Source: Streptomyces dioscori
GTDB lineage: Bacteria > Actinomycetota > Actinomycetes > Streptomycetales > Streptomycetaceae
Direction: 5' to 3'
Assembly: GCF_003024195.1 (NCBI RefSeq)
Contig: NZ_KZ679038.1
Coordinates: forward strand, 976,807 to 1,040,806
Length of the DNA: 64,000 nucleotides
Shown here: in pieces, positions 9,007-17,613 of the stretch
How positions within the stretch are numbered: position 1 is the stretch's first letter
Layout: each line of letters opens with the position of its first letter
Made by a program: the position numbers and the translations under genes
The notes under the pieces: generated by a model
Databases searched by the model: none
What the model saw: only the letters and a program-made list of their open reading frames with translations
What the model was told of the DNA's origin: nothing

Positions 9007-12000
9007 ATGACCAAGGGTTGGAACCGCCGCGCCTTCCTCCGGACCTCGGTAGCCGGAGCGAGCGCCTCAGCCGCTCTCGCCTCCGGCACCGCCGCAGCCG
9101 CCGGCCCGGCCCCGGACGCCGGCGCCGCGCGGCCGGGCCGGCTGCACATCGGGCGCACGACCGTCGAGTACGCCGAGACGTTGCTCGGCACGGAGGTGGA
9201 ACAGCCGTGCCTCACCTGGGAGTTGGCGGCCGACGGGCACGGCGCGCGGCAGAGCGCGTACCACGTGCGAGTCGCGCTGAGCGAGAAAGGTCTGCGGGAG
9301 GGGCGGCGCGCGGTCTGGGACTCCGGCCGGGTCACGTCCGACCGCAGCGTCGGAATCGTCTACGCGGGCCCCGCCCTGAAGCCGCGCACCCGCTACCACT
9401 GGCAGGTCAGGGTCTGGGACGGTGAGGGCCGGGCGTCGGCGTGGAGTGCGCCGCGCTGGTGGGAGACAACGTTGTCCAAGGACTCCTGGCAGGGGTTCTG
9501 GATCGGCGCGGCCGCCGCGCCGGAGCCGCCGACGTTCGAGGGCGCGTCCTGGATCTGGTCGCCGGGGGCGACCTCCAACGACGCCCCGAACGGGCCGCGT
9601 TGGTTCCGTGGCGCGTTCACTCCACCCGCGGGCGCCGAGGCCCGAAGAGCCACGCTGCTGGCGACGGCCGACGACGACTTCACCCTGTATCTCGACGGCG
9701 TGCAGGTGATGCACCAGGCCGAACAGACCGACGCCTGGCGGCAGGGCCATCTCCTCGACGTCACCGAGGAGGTGAAGGCGGCGGGCTCCGGACGCCTGGT
9801 GGTCGCCGCCCTCGCGACGAACCGCGGCAACGCGTCGGTCAACCCCGGCGGCCTGCTCGTACGGCTCCTCGTCGAACTCGGGACGGAGGCGGGGACCGAG
9901 GCGGACGCCGGGACGGCGGAGCTGGTCACGGGCGAGGGCTGGCGCAGCGCCGACACCGAGCAACAGGGCTGGCAGCAGGCGGAGTTCGACGACTCCGCGT
10001 GGGCCGGGGCGGCCGTGCTCGCCCCGTACGGGCAGGGCCCCTGGGGCTCCGGGGTGTCGATCGCGGCGCCCGAGCAGCCCGCCCCGCTGCTGCGCCGCGA
10101 GTTCACCGTCACGAAGCCCGTCTCCCGCGCCCGCCTCTACATCAGCGGACTCGCCTACTACGACGCCGAGATCAACGGTGAACGCGTCGGCCGCCAGGTT
10201 CTCGACCCCGGCTTCACCGACTACGACGAGACCGTCCTGTACGCCGTCCACGACGTGACGGACCGCCTGCGCCGGGGCACCAACGCGATCGGCGTGACCC
10301 TGGGCCGCGGTTTCTTCGGCATGACGACACCGAACGTCTGGAACTGGCACCGCCCGCCATGGCACGACGAGCCGCGCCTGCTGGGCCAGTTGGAGATCGA
10401 CCACCCCGACGGCTCACGTACCACGGTCGCCACGGACGGCGGCTGGCGCATCACAGAGGGCCCGACCCGCTCCAACTCCCTGTATGCGGGCGAAAGTTAC
10501 GACGCCCGCAAGGCACCCCGGGCCTGGACCCGCCCCGGCTTCGACGACAGCGGCTGGCAGGAGACCGTGCGCCGGGACGCCCCCAAGGGCACGCTGCACG
10601 CTCAACCCCACGACCCGATCCAGATCATCGAGACCGTACGCCCGGTCGCCGTCGAGGAGTTGACCGAGGGCGTGTACGTGGTCGACATGGGCCGCACCAT
10701 GGCCGGCTGGACGCGGCTGACCGTGGGCGCCCCGGCCGGGACGACCGTGCGCCTGGTCCACGGCGAGAAACTGAAGTCCGACGGAAGCGTGCACGCCGAG
10801 ACCGGGCACGTCCCCGGCCGGTTCCAGACCGACGAATACGTGTGCGCGGGCGGCGGCGCCGAGGAGGTGTGGGAGCCGAAGTTCTCGTACAAGGGGTTCC
10901 GATACGTGCAGGTCAGCGGGCTGCCCGCGAAGCCCGAGCCGGCGCAGGTGCTGGGGCGGGTCGTGCACACGCCGGTGGAGGCGACGGGATCCTTCGCCTG
11001 TTCCGTGCCGTTCTACCAGCAGCTGGAGCGCGCGATGCGGCGCACGCTCCTGAACAACCTGCACGGCATCCCGACGGACACCCCGATGTACGAGAAGAAC
11101 GGCTGGACCGGTGACGCGCAGCTGGGCGCGCCCGTCATGGCGTACGCGCTCGGCGTGCACCGCTTCCTGTCCAAGTGGCTCGGTGACCTGAAGGACAGTC
11201 AGAACACGGACGGACAGCTCCCGGTGATCGTACCGAGCGGCGGCTGGGGCTACGGCGACCTCGGGCCGTCCCCCGAGTGGACGACCGTGTACCCGTTCCT
11301 GCTGCGGGAGATGTACCGCGTGTACGGGGACGAACGGCTGGCCCGCGACCACTGGACGCCCCTCACCCGCTATCTGGACTGGGAGATCTCCCGGCTGAGG
11401 GACGGGCTGGCCGTGACCGCGCTCGGCGACTATCTGCCCCCGGGGTACGGCGGAAACCCGCCCGAGGACACCCGGCTCACCGCGACGGCGTATCTGCACC
11501 GGGCGCTCACCGACACGGCCGAACTCGCCGACCTGCTGGACGACTCGGCGGTCGCCACTCGATATCGCGGGGCCGCGGCCGGGCTCAAGGAGGCCTTCAA
11601 CGTGGCCTTCCTGGGCCCGGACGGCCACTACCGCACAGCGAAGGATCCTGGCTACCGGCAGACGAACAACTGCATACCGCTCGCCTTCGGGCTGGTCCCG
11701 CCGGGCGCGCGGGCCTCCGTCGTCGACTCGCTGCTCGCCGACATCGAGGAGCGCGGCAACCACCTCAACACCGGCGCGCTCGGCACCAGTGTCCTGCTGC
11801 GGCAGCTGTCGGCGCAGGGACACCCCGAGGTGGCCCACGCGATCGCCACCCAACGCACGTACCCGAGTTGGGGCTACTGGTTCGAGAACGGCGCCGACAC
11901 CATGTGGGAGATGTGGCCGGTCGACTCACGCTCCAGGGACCACTATTTCCAGGGCACGGTCGTGCAGTGGCTGTACGAGAACGTGGCCGGACTGCGCCCC

Positions 12001-12303
12001 GGCGACGCCGGGTACCGCACCTTCACCGTGCGCCCCGACGGCCGGACGGGTGTGGACTGGGCCCGCACCTCGATCCGCACCGTCCGCGGCGATGCCTCGG
12101 CGGCCTGGTCGGTCGTGGACGGCTCGCTACGGCTCTCGGTGCGCGTGCCGGTGGGGTCCACGGCCGAGGTGCATGTGCCGGCGGCGGCGCGATCGGCGGT
12201 ACGCGCTCCGGGCGGAGCGAAGTACGTGCGGGTGGAGCCCGGGTTCGTCGTGTACGAAGTGGCGCACGGGGGCTGGGAGTTCGTGGGCCGGTCCGCCGAC
12301 TGA
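9007..12303 (+). CDS. Tat-exported alpha-L-rhamnosidase, GH78
   Basis: 1098 residues. It begins with a twin-arginine signal (NRRAFLRTSVAGASAS) ending near residue 35, so it is exported folded. Then come a fibronectin/Bac_rhamnosid-type N-domain with YHWQVRVWDG, a region with SWIWSPGA and DDDFTLYLDGVQV like the rhamnose-binding CBM67, the beta domain, and the (alpha/alpha)6 catalytic domain. That domain shows the GH78 motif EKNGWTGDAQLGAPV and later MWEMWPVDSRSRDHYF. GH78 enzymes release terminal L-rhamnose from plant glycosides and pectic side chains by inversion. The nearby LacI-type palindrome suggests sugar-induced expression. Single gene, full length. Confidence 0.95.
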   Translation: MTKGWNRRAFLRTSVAGASASAALASGTAAAAGPAPDAGAARPGRLHIGRTTVEYAETLLGTEVEQPCLTWELAADGHGARQSAYHVRVALSEKGLREGRRAVWDSGRVTSDRSVGIVYAGPALKPRTRYHWQVRVWDGEGRASAWSAPRWWETTLSKDSWQGFWIGAAAAPEPPTFEGASWIWSPGATSNDAPNGPRWFRGAFTPPAGAEARRATLLATADDDFTLYLDGVQVMHQAEQTDAWRQGHLLDVTEEVKAAGSGRLVVAALATNRGNASVNPGGLLVRLLVELGTEAGTEADAGTAELVTGEGWRSADTEQQGWQQAEFDDSAWAGAAVLAPYGQGPWGSGVSIAAPEQPAPLLRREFTVTKPVSRARLYISGLAYYDAEINGERVGRQVLDPGFTDYDETVLYAVHDVTDRLRRGTNAIGVTLGRGFFGMTTPNVWNWHRPPWHDEPRLLGQLEIDHPDGSRTTVATDGGWRITEGPTRSNSLYAGESYDARKAPRAWTRPGFDDSGWQETVRRDAPKGTLHAQPHDPIQIIETVRPVAVEELTEGVYVVDMGRTMAGWTRLTVGAPAGTTVRLVHGEKLKSDGSVHAETGHVPGRFQTDEYVCAGGGAEEVWEPKFSYKGFRYVQVSGLPAKPEPAQVLGRVVHTPVEATGSFACSVPFYQQLERAMRRTLLNNLHGIPTDTPMYEKNGWTGDAQLGAPVMAYALGVHRFLSKWLGDLKDSQNTDGQLPVIVPSGGWGYGDLGPSPEWTTVYPFLLREMYRVYGDERLARDHWTPLTRYLDWEISRLRDGLAVTALGDYLPPGYGGNPPEDTRLTATAYLHRALTDTAELADLLDDSAVATRYRGAAAGLKEAFNVAFLGPDGHYRTAKDPGYRQTNNCIPLAFGLVPPGARASVVDSLLADIEERGNHLNTGALGTSVLLRQLSAQGHPEVAHAIATQRTYPSWGYWFENGADTMWEMWPVDSRSRDHYFQGTVVQWLYENVAGLRPGDAGYRTFTVRPDGRTGVDWARTSIRTVRGDASAAWSVVDGSLRLSVRVPVGSTAEVHVPAAARSAVRAPGGAKYVRVEPGFVVYEVAHGGWEFVGRSAD

Positions 12304-12355
12304 GCGGGGGCGGCGGCTGAGCGAGGGCAGCGGCTGGGCGGGGCGGGGCGGCGGC

Positions 12356-13072
12356 TCAGGAGGTGGTGCGGGATTCGAGGTCCGTGCGGGTGTCGTTGCC
12401 GTACACCCCCGTCTCGTCCCCCCGGATTCCGTACCAGAGCTGGAAGCGGGCCACCGCCGCTGTCAGCGTGGCGTCGTATACGCCGCTGGGTGTGCCCTCC
12501 TTGTACACGTCGGGGATGCGCAGTAGCCGTTGCTGCAGGTCGCTGACCGCAGGGCCGCTGTCGCCCTCGCGCAGGGTGCCGGGGCCGTCCGGGTCGGCGC
12601 CCCCCGGCGCCGGAGGCGCGGGCGCCGCAGGGGTCGGCGCGGACGACGCGACGGGGGGCCGCGCCTGCGCGGGGCCGTCGTCCTCGTTCCAGGTGAGCAG
12701 CAGGGCGGCACTGAATCCGCCCAGCGCGGCGACCGTCGCGGCGACACCGAGCACCGTACTGCGCACGAAGGTGCTGCGGCCGTGGGCCGGCCCCTTTCCG
12801 GCCGGGCGCCCGCGCGGCGCCGGTCTGCTGTCGCCCTCGACCACGGGCGGCAGTTCCTGTGTGTCGTCCTCCGTGACCCAGGGCTCGGCGACGCCCTCCG
12901 GCGCCGGTACGGCGACGGCCACGACCTCGTAGCCCTCGTCCGGTTCGCGTTCCCTCTCCTGCACCTGCCGCAGCAGATCCGCCAGCGACCCCGGCTGTCG
13001 GCGGCGCAGCACGTTGGTCGGTTCCAGCGCCGAACGACGCGGTGACTCCTCGGGGCCGAACGGTGTCGACAA
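12356..13072 (-). CDS. Membrane-anchored peptidoglycan-binding domain protein
   Basis: 238 residues. The N-terminal 100 residues are cytoplasmic, charged and proline-rich. One membrane helix lies at about 105-128 (STVLGVAATVAALGGFSAAL), then a Pro/Ala-rich spacer. The end is a PG_binding_1 fold: LREGDSGPAVSDLQQRLLRI, then YDATLTAAVARFQLWYGI. This places a cell-wall-binding module outside the membrane. It lacks a catalytic domain, so a scaffold or wall-sensing role is an inference. The gene is convergent with the rhamnosidase gene across a 52-bp G-rich spacer. Confidence 0.85.
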   Translation of the reverse strand: MSTPFGPEESPRRSALEPTNVLRRRQPGSLADLLRQVQEREREPDEGYEVVAVAVPAPEGVAEPWVTEDDTQELPPVVEGDSRPAPRGRPAGKGPAHGRSTFVRSTVLGVAATVAALGGFSAALLLTWNEDDGPAQARPPVASSAPTPAAPAPPAPGGADPDGPGTLREGDSGPAVSDLQQRLLRIPDVYKEGTPSGVYDATLTAAVARFQLWYGIRGDETGVYGNDTRTDLESRTTS

Positions 13073-13258
13073 CCTGCTCTCCCTCCCGGCGTTACTGAGA
13101 AGGGATACGGGTCACGCCGCCCGGCGGTTCAACGGCGGGGCGCCGGGCCGGAGCGCGATGCCGGAGCGGCGCGCGCCCGGCACTCCGGCGCACGGGGCCG
13201 AGCCGGGTGGGACCGTCGGTGCGCCTGCGCGCCCCGGCCGGTCCGCACCCGGCGGGCG

Positions 13259-14005
13259 TCAGCGGTTCATGAGCGCGAACACGCCCCAGCCCAGATACTC
13301 GCGCTGGTACCGGACATGACGCAGGGGCCCGGTCGCCAGGTCCTCGCGCATCTCGTCGGCCAGTTCGTCGTCCGGGTTGGCGTCCAGCCAGCGGCGGGTG
13401 CTGAGCCACTGCGCGGCCACGTACCGGTCCCAGCTGTCCTGGTCGGCGAGGACCATCTCGACGAGGTCGCAGCCGAGCGCGCCGAACTGTTCGACCAGTT
13501 CCGGGAGCGAGCGGTAGTCGTCCCTGCTGCCGGCGTGGCACCCCTCGACGGTCGCCCGGTCCGGGGGTTCCCGGCGCCAGTACGGCTCGCCGATGAGCAT
13601 GATCCCGCCGGGGGCGAGGCTTCTGCGCAGGAGTTCGACGGTGCCCGCCACCCCGCCGCCGATCCAGGTGGCACCGACACACGCGGCGATACCGACGGGC
13701 TCGTCGGCGACATGCCCCGACGCGTCCCCGTGCAGGAGGTCGACACGGTCGGCGACACCCAACTCCCCTGCGCGGGCCCGCGCCTTCGCCAGGAAGACGG
13801 TGCTGATGTCCACTCCGGTGCCGGTGATCCGGTGGTCGCGCGCCCAGGTGCACAGCAGCTCGCCGCTGCCGCAGGCGAGATCGAGCACGGCGGTGCCCGG
13901 CACGGGGTCGAGGGCCCGGCCCAGGGCGGCCAGCTTCTCGCTGGTGAACGGGTTGTGAATGCGGTGTCCGCTCTCGCGAACGGTGAAGCTACGTGGGAGA
14001 TCCAC
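13259..14005 (-). CDS. Class I SAM-dependent methyltransferase
   Basis: 248 residues from a GTG start. SAM-binding motif I is VLDLACGSGELLCTWARD (near residue 40), followed by GTGVDISTVFLAKARARA and VDLLHGDA. A post-I block, SLAPGGIMLIGEPYWR, follows. The end WGVFALMNR is typical of small-molecule methyltransferases. The substrate is unknown. The gene reads away from the putative metallophore operon and shares its upstream region, so joint regulation is possible but not shown. Confidence 0.85.
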   Translation of the reverse strand: MDLPRSFTVRESGHRIHNPFTSEKLAALGRALDPVPGTAVLDLACGSGELLCTWARDHRITGTGVDISTVFLAKARARAGELGVADRVDLLHGDASGHVADEPVGIAACVGATWIGGGVAGTVELLRRSLAPGGIMLIGEPYWRREPPDRATVEGCHAGSRDDYRSLPELVEQFGALGCDLVEMVLADQDSWDRYVAAQWLSTRRWLDANPDDELADEMREDLATGPLRHVRYQREYLGWGVFALMNR

Positions 14006-14180
14006 TTCTGGGATTCCTTCGGTCCGAGGAGGTCGAGAGGGTCGTGAAGGTCACGGGGGCCGGATCACGCGGCCCGTCGTACGTGGCCGCGCTCGTTCGC
14101 ACCGTCATCTTCCGCACCTCACTCGACAGGGACCGTCACTCGCTCGGACCGGCCGAGGCTAGATCGGCGGCCCTCACGTG

Positions 14181-14273
14181 TCCAACGGTTTTCGCCGGGT
14201 CCAACGGTTTTCGCCGGGTCCGGCAGTCGCTGCCGGGTTGGACATCACTGCCGGGTCCGACGGTTCCTGTCGG
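14181..14273. repeat. Tandem 19-bp repeats before the metallophore operon
   Basis: Two identical copies of TCCAACGGTTTTCGCCGGG (14181-14199 and 14200-14218) are followed by about three degenerate copies (TCCGGCAGTCGCTGCCGGG, then TTGGACATCACTGCCGGG, then TCCGACGGTTCCTGTCGG). The array ends about 48 bp before the Zur-like box, in the 427-bp non-coding region between the methyltransferase and the operon. No gene is seen here. Confidence 0.8.
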
Positions 14274-14320
14274 CCCCGGCTGCTTTTGCCGATGTGGCAA
14301 CAAAGTCCGGCCCATCGGAT

Positions 14321-14339
14321 GACAATGAAAATGATTGTC
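14321..14339. promoter_or_regulatory. Zur/Fur-type box upstream of the metallophore operon
   Basis: GACAATGAAAATGATTGTC has perfect 6-bp arms (GACAAT, ATTGTC) around a 7-bp centre and is very AT-rich for this genome. The overlapping word TGAAAATGATTGTCG differs at two positions from TGAAAATGATTTTCA, the form I associate with actinobacterial Zur boxes. It does not resemble the DmdR/IdeR iron box (TTAGGTTAGGCTAACCTAA). It ends 93 bp before the first gene, suiting zinc-dependent repression of the ten-gene run. Confidence 0.65.
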
Positions 14340-14432
14340 GATAGCGTGTGCGTCGGTCACGTCGTCCACGCCCCGCCATGGGGCGCCCTCGGCGTGCCCT
14401 GAAGCTCAACCGGCTTGCGCGAAAGGGGAGTT

Positions 14433-15689
14433 GTGGCTCATCTGTTGGTGGTCGAAAGCTGGGTCGGGTCGATGAGCAGGCTGCTGCCACGGGCGATCCG
14501 GGAGGGTGGGCACGAGTTCACCTTCCTCACCCGGGACCTGCACCACTATCTGCGCTCCGCACCGGAGGGCACGGCCCATCCCCTGCTCGCGGCCCGCACC
14601 GTCACGACGGCCGAGACGAACGACATCGACACCCTGCTCCCGCACGTGGAGCGGCTGCACGAGGCACTCGGCTTCGACGGAGTGGTCACGTCCTGCGACT
14701 ACTACCTGCCCACCGTGGCGCGGATCGCCGCACGGCTGGGGCTTCCCGGGCCGACGCCCGAGGCCGTGGAGAACGCGTGCCGCAAGGACACCACCCGTCG
14801 TGTCCTCGGCGAGGCCGGCATCCCCGGCCCCCGCTTCGCCGTCTGCGCGGACCGGGCAGCGGCCGAGGAAGCCGCCCGGGAGCTGGGCTTCCCGCTGGTG
14901 GTCAAGCCCGTCGACCTCTGCGCGGGCATGTTCGTACGACGCGTGGACGACGAGCGCGAGCTGACCGAGGCCTGCCGGGCCATCGCGGACTTCCCGCTGA
15001 ACGCCCGCGGTCAGCTGCGAGCACCCGTGCTCCTCCTCGAAGAACTCCTCGACGGGCCCGAGGTCAGCGTGGAGACCGTGTCGTTCGCCGGGACGACCCA
15101 TGTGGTGGGCGTGACCGACAAGAGCCTCGGTGGGGCGCCCGCCTTCATCGAGACCGGCCACATGTTCCCCGCCGGCCTCGCCCCGGCCCACGCCGAGGCC
15201 GCCCAGGACACCGCGGTCCAGGCGATCAAGGCGCTCGGGCTGGACTCCGTCGTGGCCCACACCGAGATCAGGCTGACCGCCGCCGGACCCCGCGTCGTCG
15301 AGGTCAACCCGCGCCCGGCCGGCAACCGCATCACCGAGCTGATCCGTCATGTCACCGGTGTCGACCTGGCCGCCGCCTGCGTCGACGTGGCGCTCGACCG
15401 CGCCCCGGACCTGCGGCCCCGGGCCACCGGACTGCGCAGCGCGGCTGTGGGATTCCTCGTGCCGGAGACGGAGGGGACGCTGGAGTCGATCGAAGGGGCT
15501 GCCCAAGTGCGGTCGGCAGAGGGCGTGTTGGAAGTGCAGCTCGCCGAGCCGGGCCGGGCCGTGAAGGCCGCGGGCAGCAACAACGAATACCTCGGCCATG
15601 TGATGGCGGGCGACGCCGAAGGGCTCGGAGCGCGAGCCCGGGTCGAGTCCCTGCTGTCCGGGCTGCGACCGCGGGTGACCACCCGATGA
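14433..15689 (+). CDS. ATP-grasp ligase, first gene of putative metallophore operon
   Basis: About 418 residues from the GTG at 14433, which follows AAAGGGGAG; an upstream in-frame TTG at 14415 has no ribosome site. The ATP-grasp fold shows as FPLVVKPVDLCAGMFVRRV (ATP-binding lysine), LLLEELLDGPEVSVETVSF, and the metal-binding end AHTEIRLT with VVEVNPRPAGNRI. Such enzymes join a carboxylate to an amine through an acyl phosphate (the carnosine synthase and peptide ligase group). The gene overlaps the next by ATGA. Here it probably forms the amide bond of a small amino-acid-derived product; the substrate is an inference. Confidence 0.88.
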   Translation: MAHLLVVESWVGSMSRLLPRAIREGGHEFTFLTRDLHHYLRSAPEGTAHPLLAARTVTTAETNDIDTLLPHVERLHEALGFDGVVTSCDYYLPTVARIAARLGLPGPTPEAVENACRKDTTRRVLGEAGIPGPRFAVCADRAAAEEAARELGFPLVVKPVDLCAGMFVRRVDDERELTEACRAIADFPLNARGQLRAPVLLLEELLDGPEVSVETVSFAGTTHVVGVTDKSLGGAPAFIETGHMFPAGLAPAHAEAAQDTAVQAIKALGLDSVVAHTEIRLTAAGPRVVEVNPRPAGNRITELIRHVTGVDLAAACVDVALDRAPDLRPRATGLRSAAVGFLVPETEGTLESIEGAAQVRSAEGVLEVQLAEPGRAVKAAGSNNEYLGHVMAGDAEGLGARARVESLLSGLRPRVTTR

Positions 15690-16531
15690 GGGCGCCGGCA
15701 CAGGCACCCGTACAGGCGCCGGTCTCGTACGACGATCTCGTGCGGCGGGTTCTCGCCGGTGAGCTGGGCCCGGATCCGCGAGGGCTGCGCGTCGCCGTGG
15801 CGTTCACGACGACTCAGGCCGTACGGCACGAGGGGCGACGCGGCGGCTACCGCAACGAGGTGCTCAGTCTGCGCCTCGGCCGGGCGGTCGGCTCGTGCGC
15901 GGTCGAACCCGGAGCGCTGCCGGAGGGCGCGGTGGAGGACTGCGCCGGAGCCGCCATCGCTCGGCTGCTGGCGCATCCGCTCCCGTCGGTCCGCGTGGCG
16001 GCACTGGACGCCTACCTCATGCATGTGCGCCCGCACACGCCGGAGTTCGGGGCACTCCCCTGCTCCCTGTCCGCCGGGAGTTCCCTGGAGAAGTCCCGGG
16101 CACGGGCACGGGCCGTCGTCGAACTGCTGGACGTCCGGCCGGGGCAGACCGTACTCGTCGTCGGTGTCGTCAACTCCCTGCTGGAGGCGCTGCGTTCGCG
16201 TGACATCTCGTACATACCGTGTGACCTCAAGGGCGGTACCACGGAGTGGGGCGAGCCCGTGGCGACCGACCTGTACGCCGAACTCGGGCGCTGTGACGCC
16301 GTACTGGCCTCCGGCATGACTCTCGGCAACGGGTCCTTCGAGCCGCTGCGGACACATGTGCTGCGCAGCGGACAGCAGTTGGTGATGTTCGCGCAGACGG
16401 GCAGTGCCGTACTGCCCTGGTTCCTCGGTGCCGGTGTGAGCGCTGTGTGCGCGGAGCCGTACCCCTTCTTCTGGCTGGACGGCGGTCCCGGTGTCATCCA
16501 CCGCTACCGCGGTACGGAGGCCGGGCTGTGA
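15686..16531 (+). CDS. Rossmann-like DUF364-type putative metal-chelation protein
   Basis: 281 residues; the ATG overlaps the ligase stop. The N-terminal part holds FTTTQAVRHEGRRGGYRNEV. The C-terminal half is Rossmann-like (TVLVVGVVNSLLEALR) and carries ASGMTLGNGSFE near residue 210, then QTGSAVLPWFLGAGVSAVCA and EPYPFFWLDGG. This arrangement recalls the DUF4213/DUF364 'putative heavy-metal chelation' proteins, whose chemistry is unsettled. Its place between a ligase and a PLP enzyme suggests a biosynthetic or metal-handling step. The family assignment is from motif memory and is moderate. Confidence 0.65.
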   Translation: MRAPAQAPVQAPVSYDDLVRRVLAGELGPDPRGLRVAVAFTTTQAVRHEGRRGGYRNEVLSLRLGRAVGSCAVEPGALPEGAVEDCAGAAIARLLAHPLPSVRVAALDAYLMHVRPHTPEFGALPCSLSAGSSLEKSRARARAVVELLDVRPGQTVLVVGVVNSLLEALRSRDISYIPCDLKGGTTEWGEPVATDLYAELGRCDAVLASGMTLGNGSFEPLRTHVLRSGQQLVMFAQTGSAVLPWFLGAGVSAVCAEPYPFFWLDGGPGVIHRYRGTEAGL

Positions 16532-17613
16532 CCACGACCGCGTTGCGTCCCCTCGCCGCCAACCCCGATCTGCTCGCCCTGCTGGGCCGTACCCCGCTGG
16601 CCAGGGTGACCACCGATCTGCCCTGCCCGCAGCCCGGGTTCTGGGCCAAGCTGGAAGGTCTCGCCGCCGGTGGCATGAAGGCCCGCGCGGCGGTGTCCAT
16701 GCTGCTCGGCGCACGTGAACGGGGTGAACTGCGCCCCGGCGCGCCGGTGGTGGAGTCCACCTCAGGGACGCTCGGGGTCGGGCTCGCCTTCGCCGGGCAG
16801 GCCCTGGGGCACCCGATCGTGCTCGTCGGCGACACCGAACTCGAACCGTCCATGCGGCAGTTGCTGCGCTCCTACGGAGCCCGCCTCGAACTCGTCGACC
16901 GCCCCGCCGGTGCGGGCGGCTGGCAGGCCGCCCGGCTGGCCCGGCTGCGCGAGCTGCTGGGGACGCTGCCGGACGCGTACTGGCCCGATCAGTACAACAA
17001 CCCGGACAACATCGCCGGCTACGCCTCTCTCGCCGCCGAACTCGCCTGCCAGCTCGACCACTTGGACGTCCTGGTGTGCAGTGTCGGCACGGGCGGCCAC
17101 AGTGCCGGGATCGCGGGGCCGCTGCGCAGGCACTGGCCGGAACTGCGACTGATCGGTGTGGACGCCACCGGCTCCACCATCTTCGGCCAGCCCGCAAGGC
17201 CCCGGCTGATGCGCGGCCTGGGCAGCAGCATCCATCCGCGCAACGTGGCCTATGAGGCCTTCGACGAGGTGCACTGGGTGGGCCCGGCCGAGGCCGCGGA
17301 CGCCTGCCGACGGCTCGCCCGCGGCAGTTTCGTCAGCGGCGGCTGGAGCACGGGCGCGGTCGCGCTGGTCTCCGCATGGGCGGCCCGGGTCCATCCCGGC
17401 GCGGTGGTCGCCACCGTCTTCCCCGACGGACCCCACCGCTATCTCGGCTCGGTCTACAACGACGACTTCGCGGCGGCCCACGGCCTCGACCCGGCCACCG
17501 CCGCCACCCGCCCCGTCGAGATCCCGCACGCACGCGCCGTCGAGGCCACCGGCTGGGTCCGCTGCACCACGGTGACCGACCCCCTGCTCACCACCCTGGA
17601 GGGGAGCCCGTGA
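16528..17613 (+). CDS. Cysteine-synthase-fold PLP enzyme (SbnA/AesA-like role proposed)
   Basis: 361 residues; the GTG overlaps the previous stop. Fold type II PLP enzyme: LLGRTPLARVT, Schiff-base lysine K51 in LAAGGMKARAAVSMLLGA, ESTSGTLGVGLAFAGQALG, and a glycine-rich phosphate loop VGTGGHSAG. The usual GGSVKDR and TSGNTG loops of CysK/CysM are altered, so it is probably not a housekeeping cysteine synthase. Related enzymes (SbnA of staphyloferrin B; the EDDS pathway of Amycolatopsis japonicum) replace a beta-leaving group of a serine derivative with an amine to build aminopropionate units of metallophores. That role is proposed here from context. Confidence 0.8.
   Translation: MTTTALRPLAANPDLLALLGRTPLARVTTDLPCPQPGFWAKLEGLAAGGMKARAAVSMLLGARERGELRPGAPVVESTSGTLGVGLAFAGQALGHPIVLVGDTELEPSMRQLLRSYGARLELVDRPAGAGGWQAARLARLRELLGTLPDAYWPDQYNNPDNIAGYASLAAELACQLDHLDVLVCSVGTGGHSAGIAGPLRRHWPELRLIGVDATGSTIFGQPARPRLMRGLGSSIHPRNVAYEAFDEVHWVGPAEAADACRRLARGSFVSGGWSTGAVALVSAWAARVHPGAVVATVFPDGPHRYLGSVYNDDFAAAHGLDPATAATRPVEIPHARAVEATGWVRCTTVTDPLLTTLEGSP

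Noticed and set aside
6303..9425. Very long plus-strand open frame (about 1040 codons)
   Set aside because: It is antisense to the LAL regulator and runs into the rhamnosidase gene; its composition is Gly/Arg/Ala-rich without motifs, and the opposite strand shows clear AAA and HTH domains.
14181..14273. CRISPR-like array
   Set aside because: Units are contiguous with no spacers and no cas genes; it is an ordinary tandem repeat.
14321..14339. DmdR/IdeR iron box
   Set aside because: The sequence lacks the TTAGGTTAGGCTAACCTAA pattern; it fits a Zur/Fur-type form better.
16528..17613. Housekeeping cysteine synthase (cysK/cysM)
   Set aside because: The GGSVKDR and TSGNTG loops are altered and the gene is embedded in a biosynthesis-transport operon.
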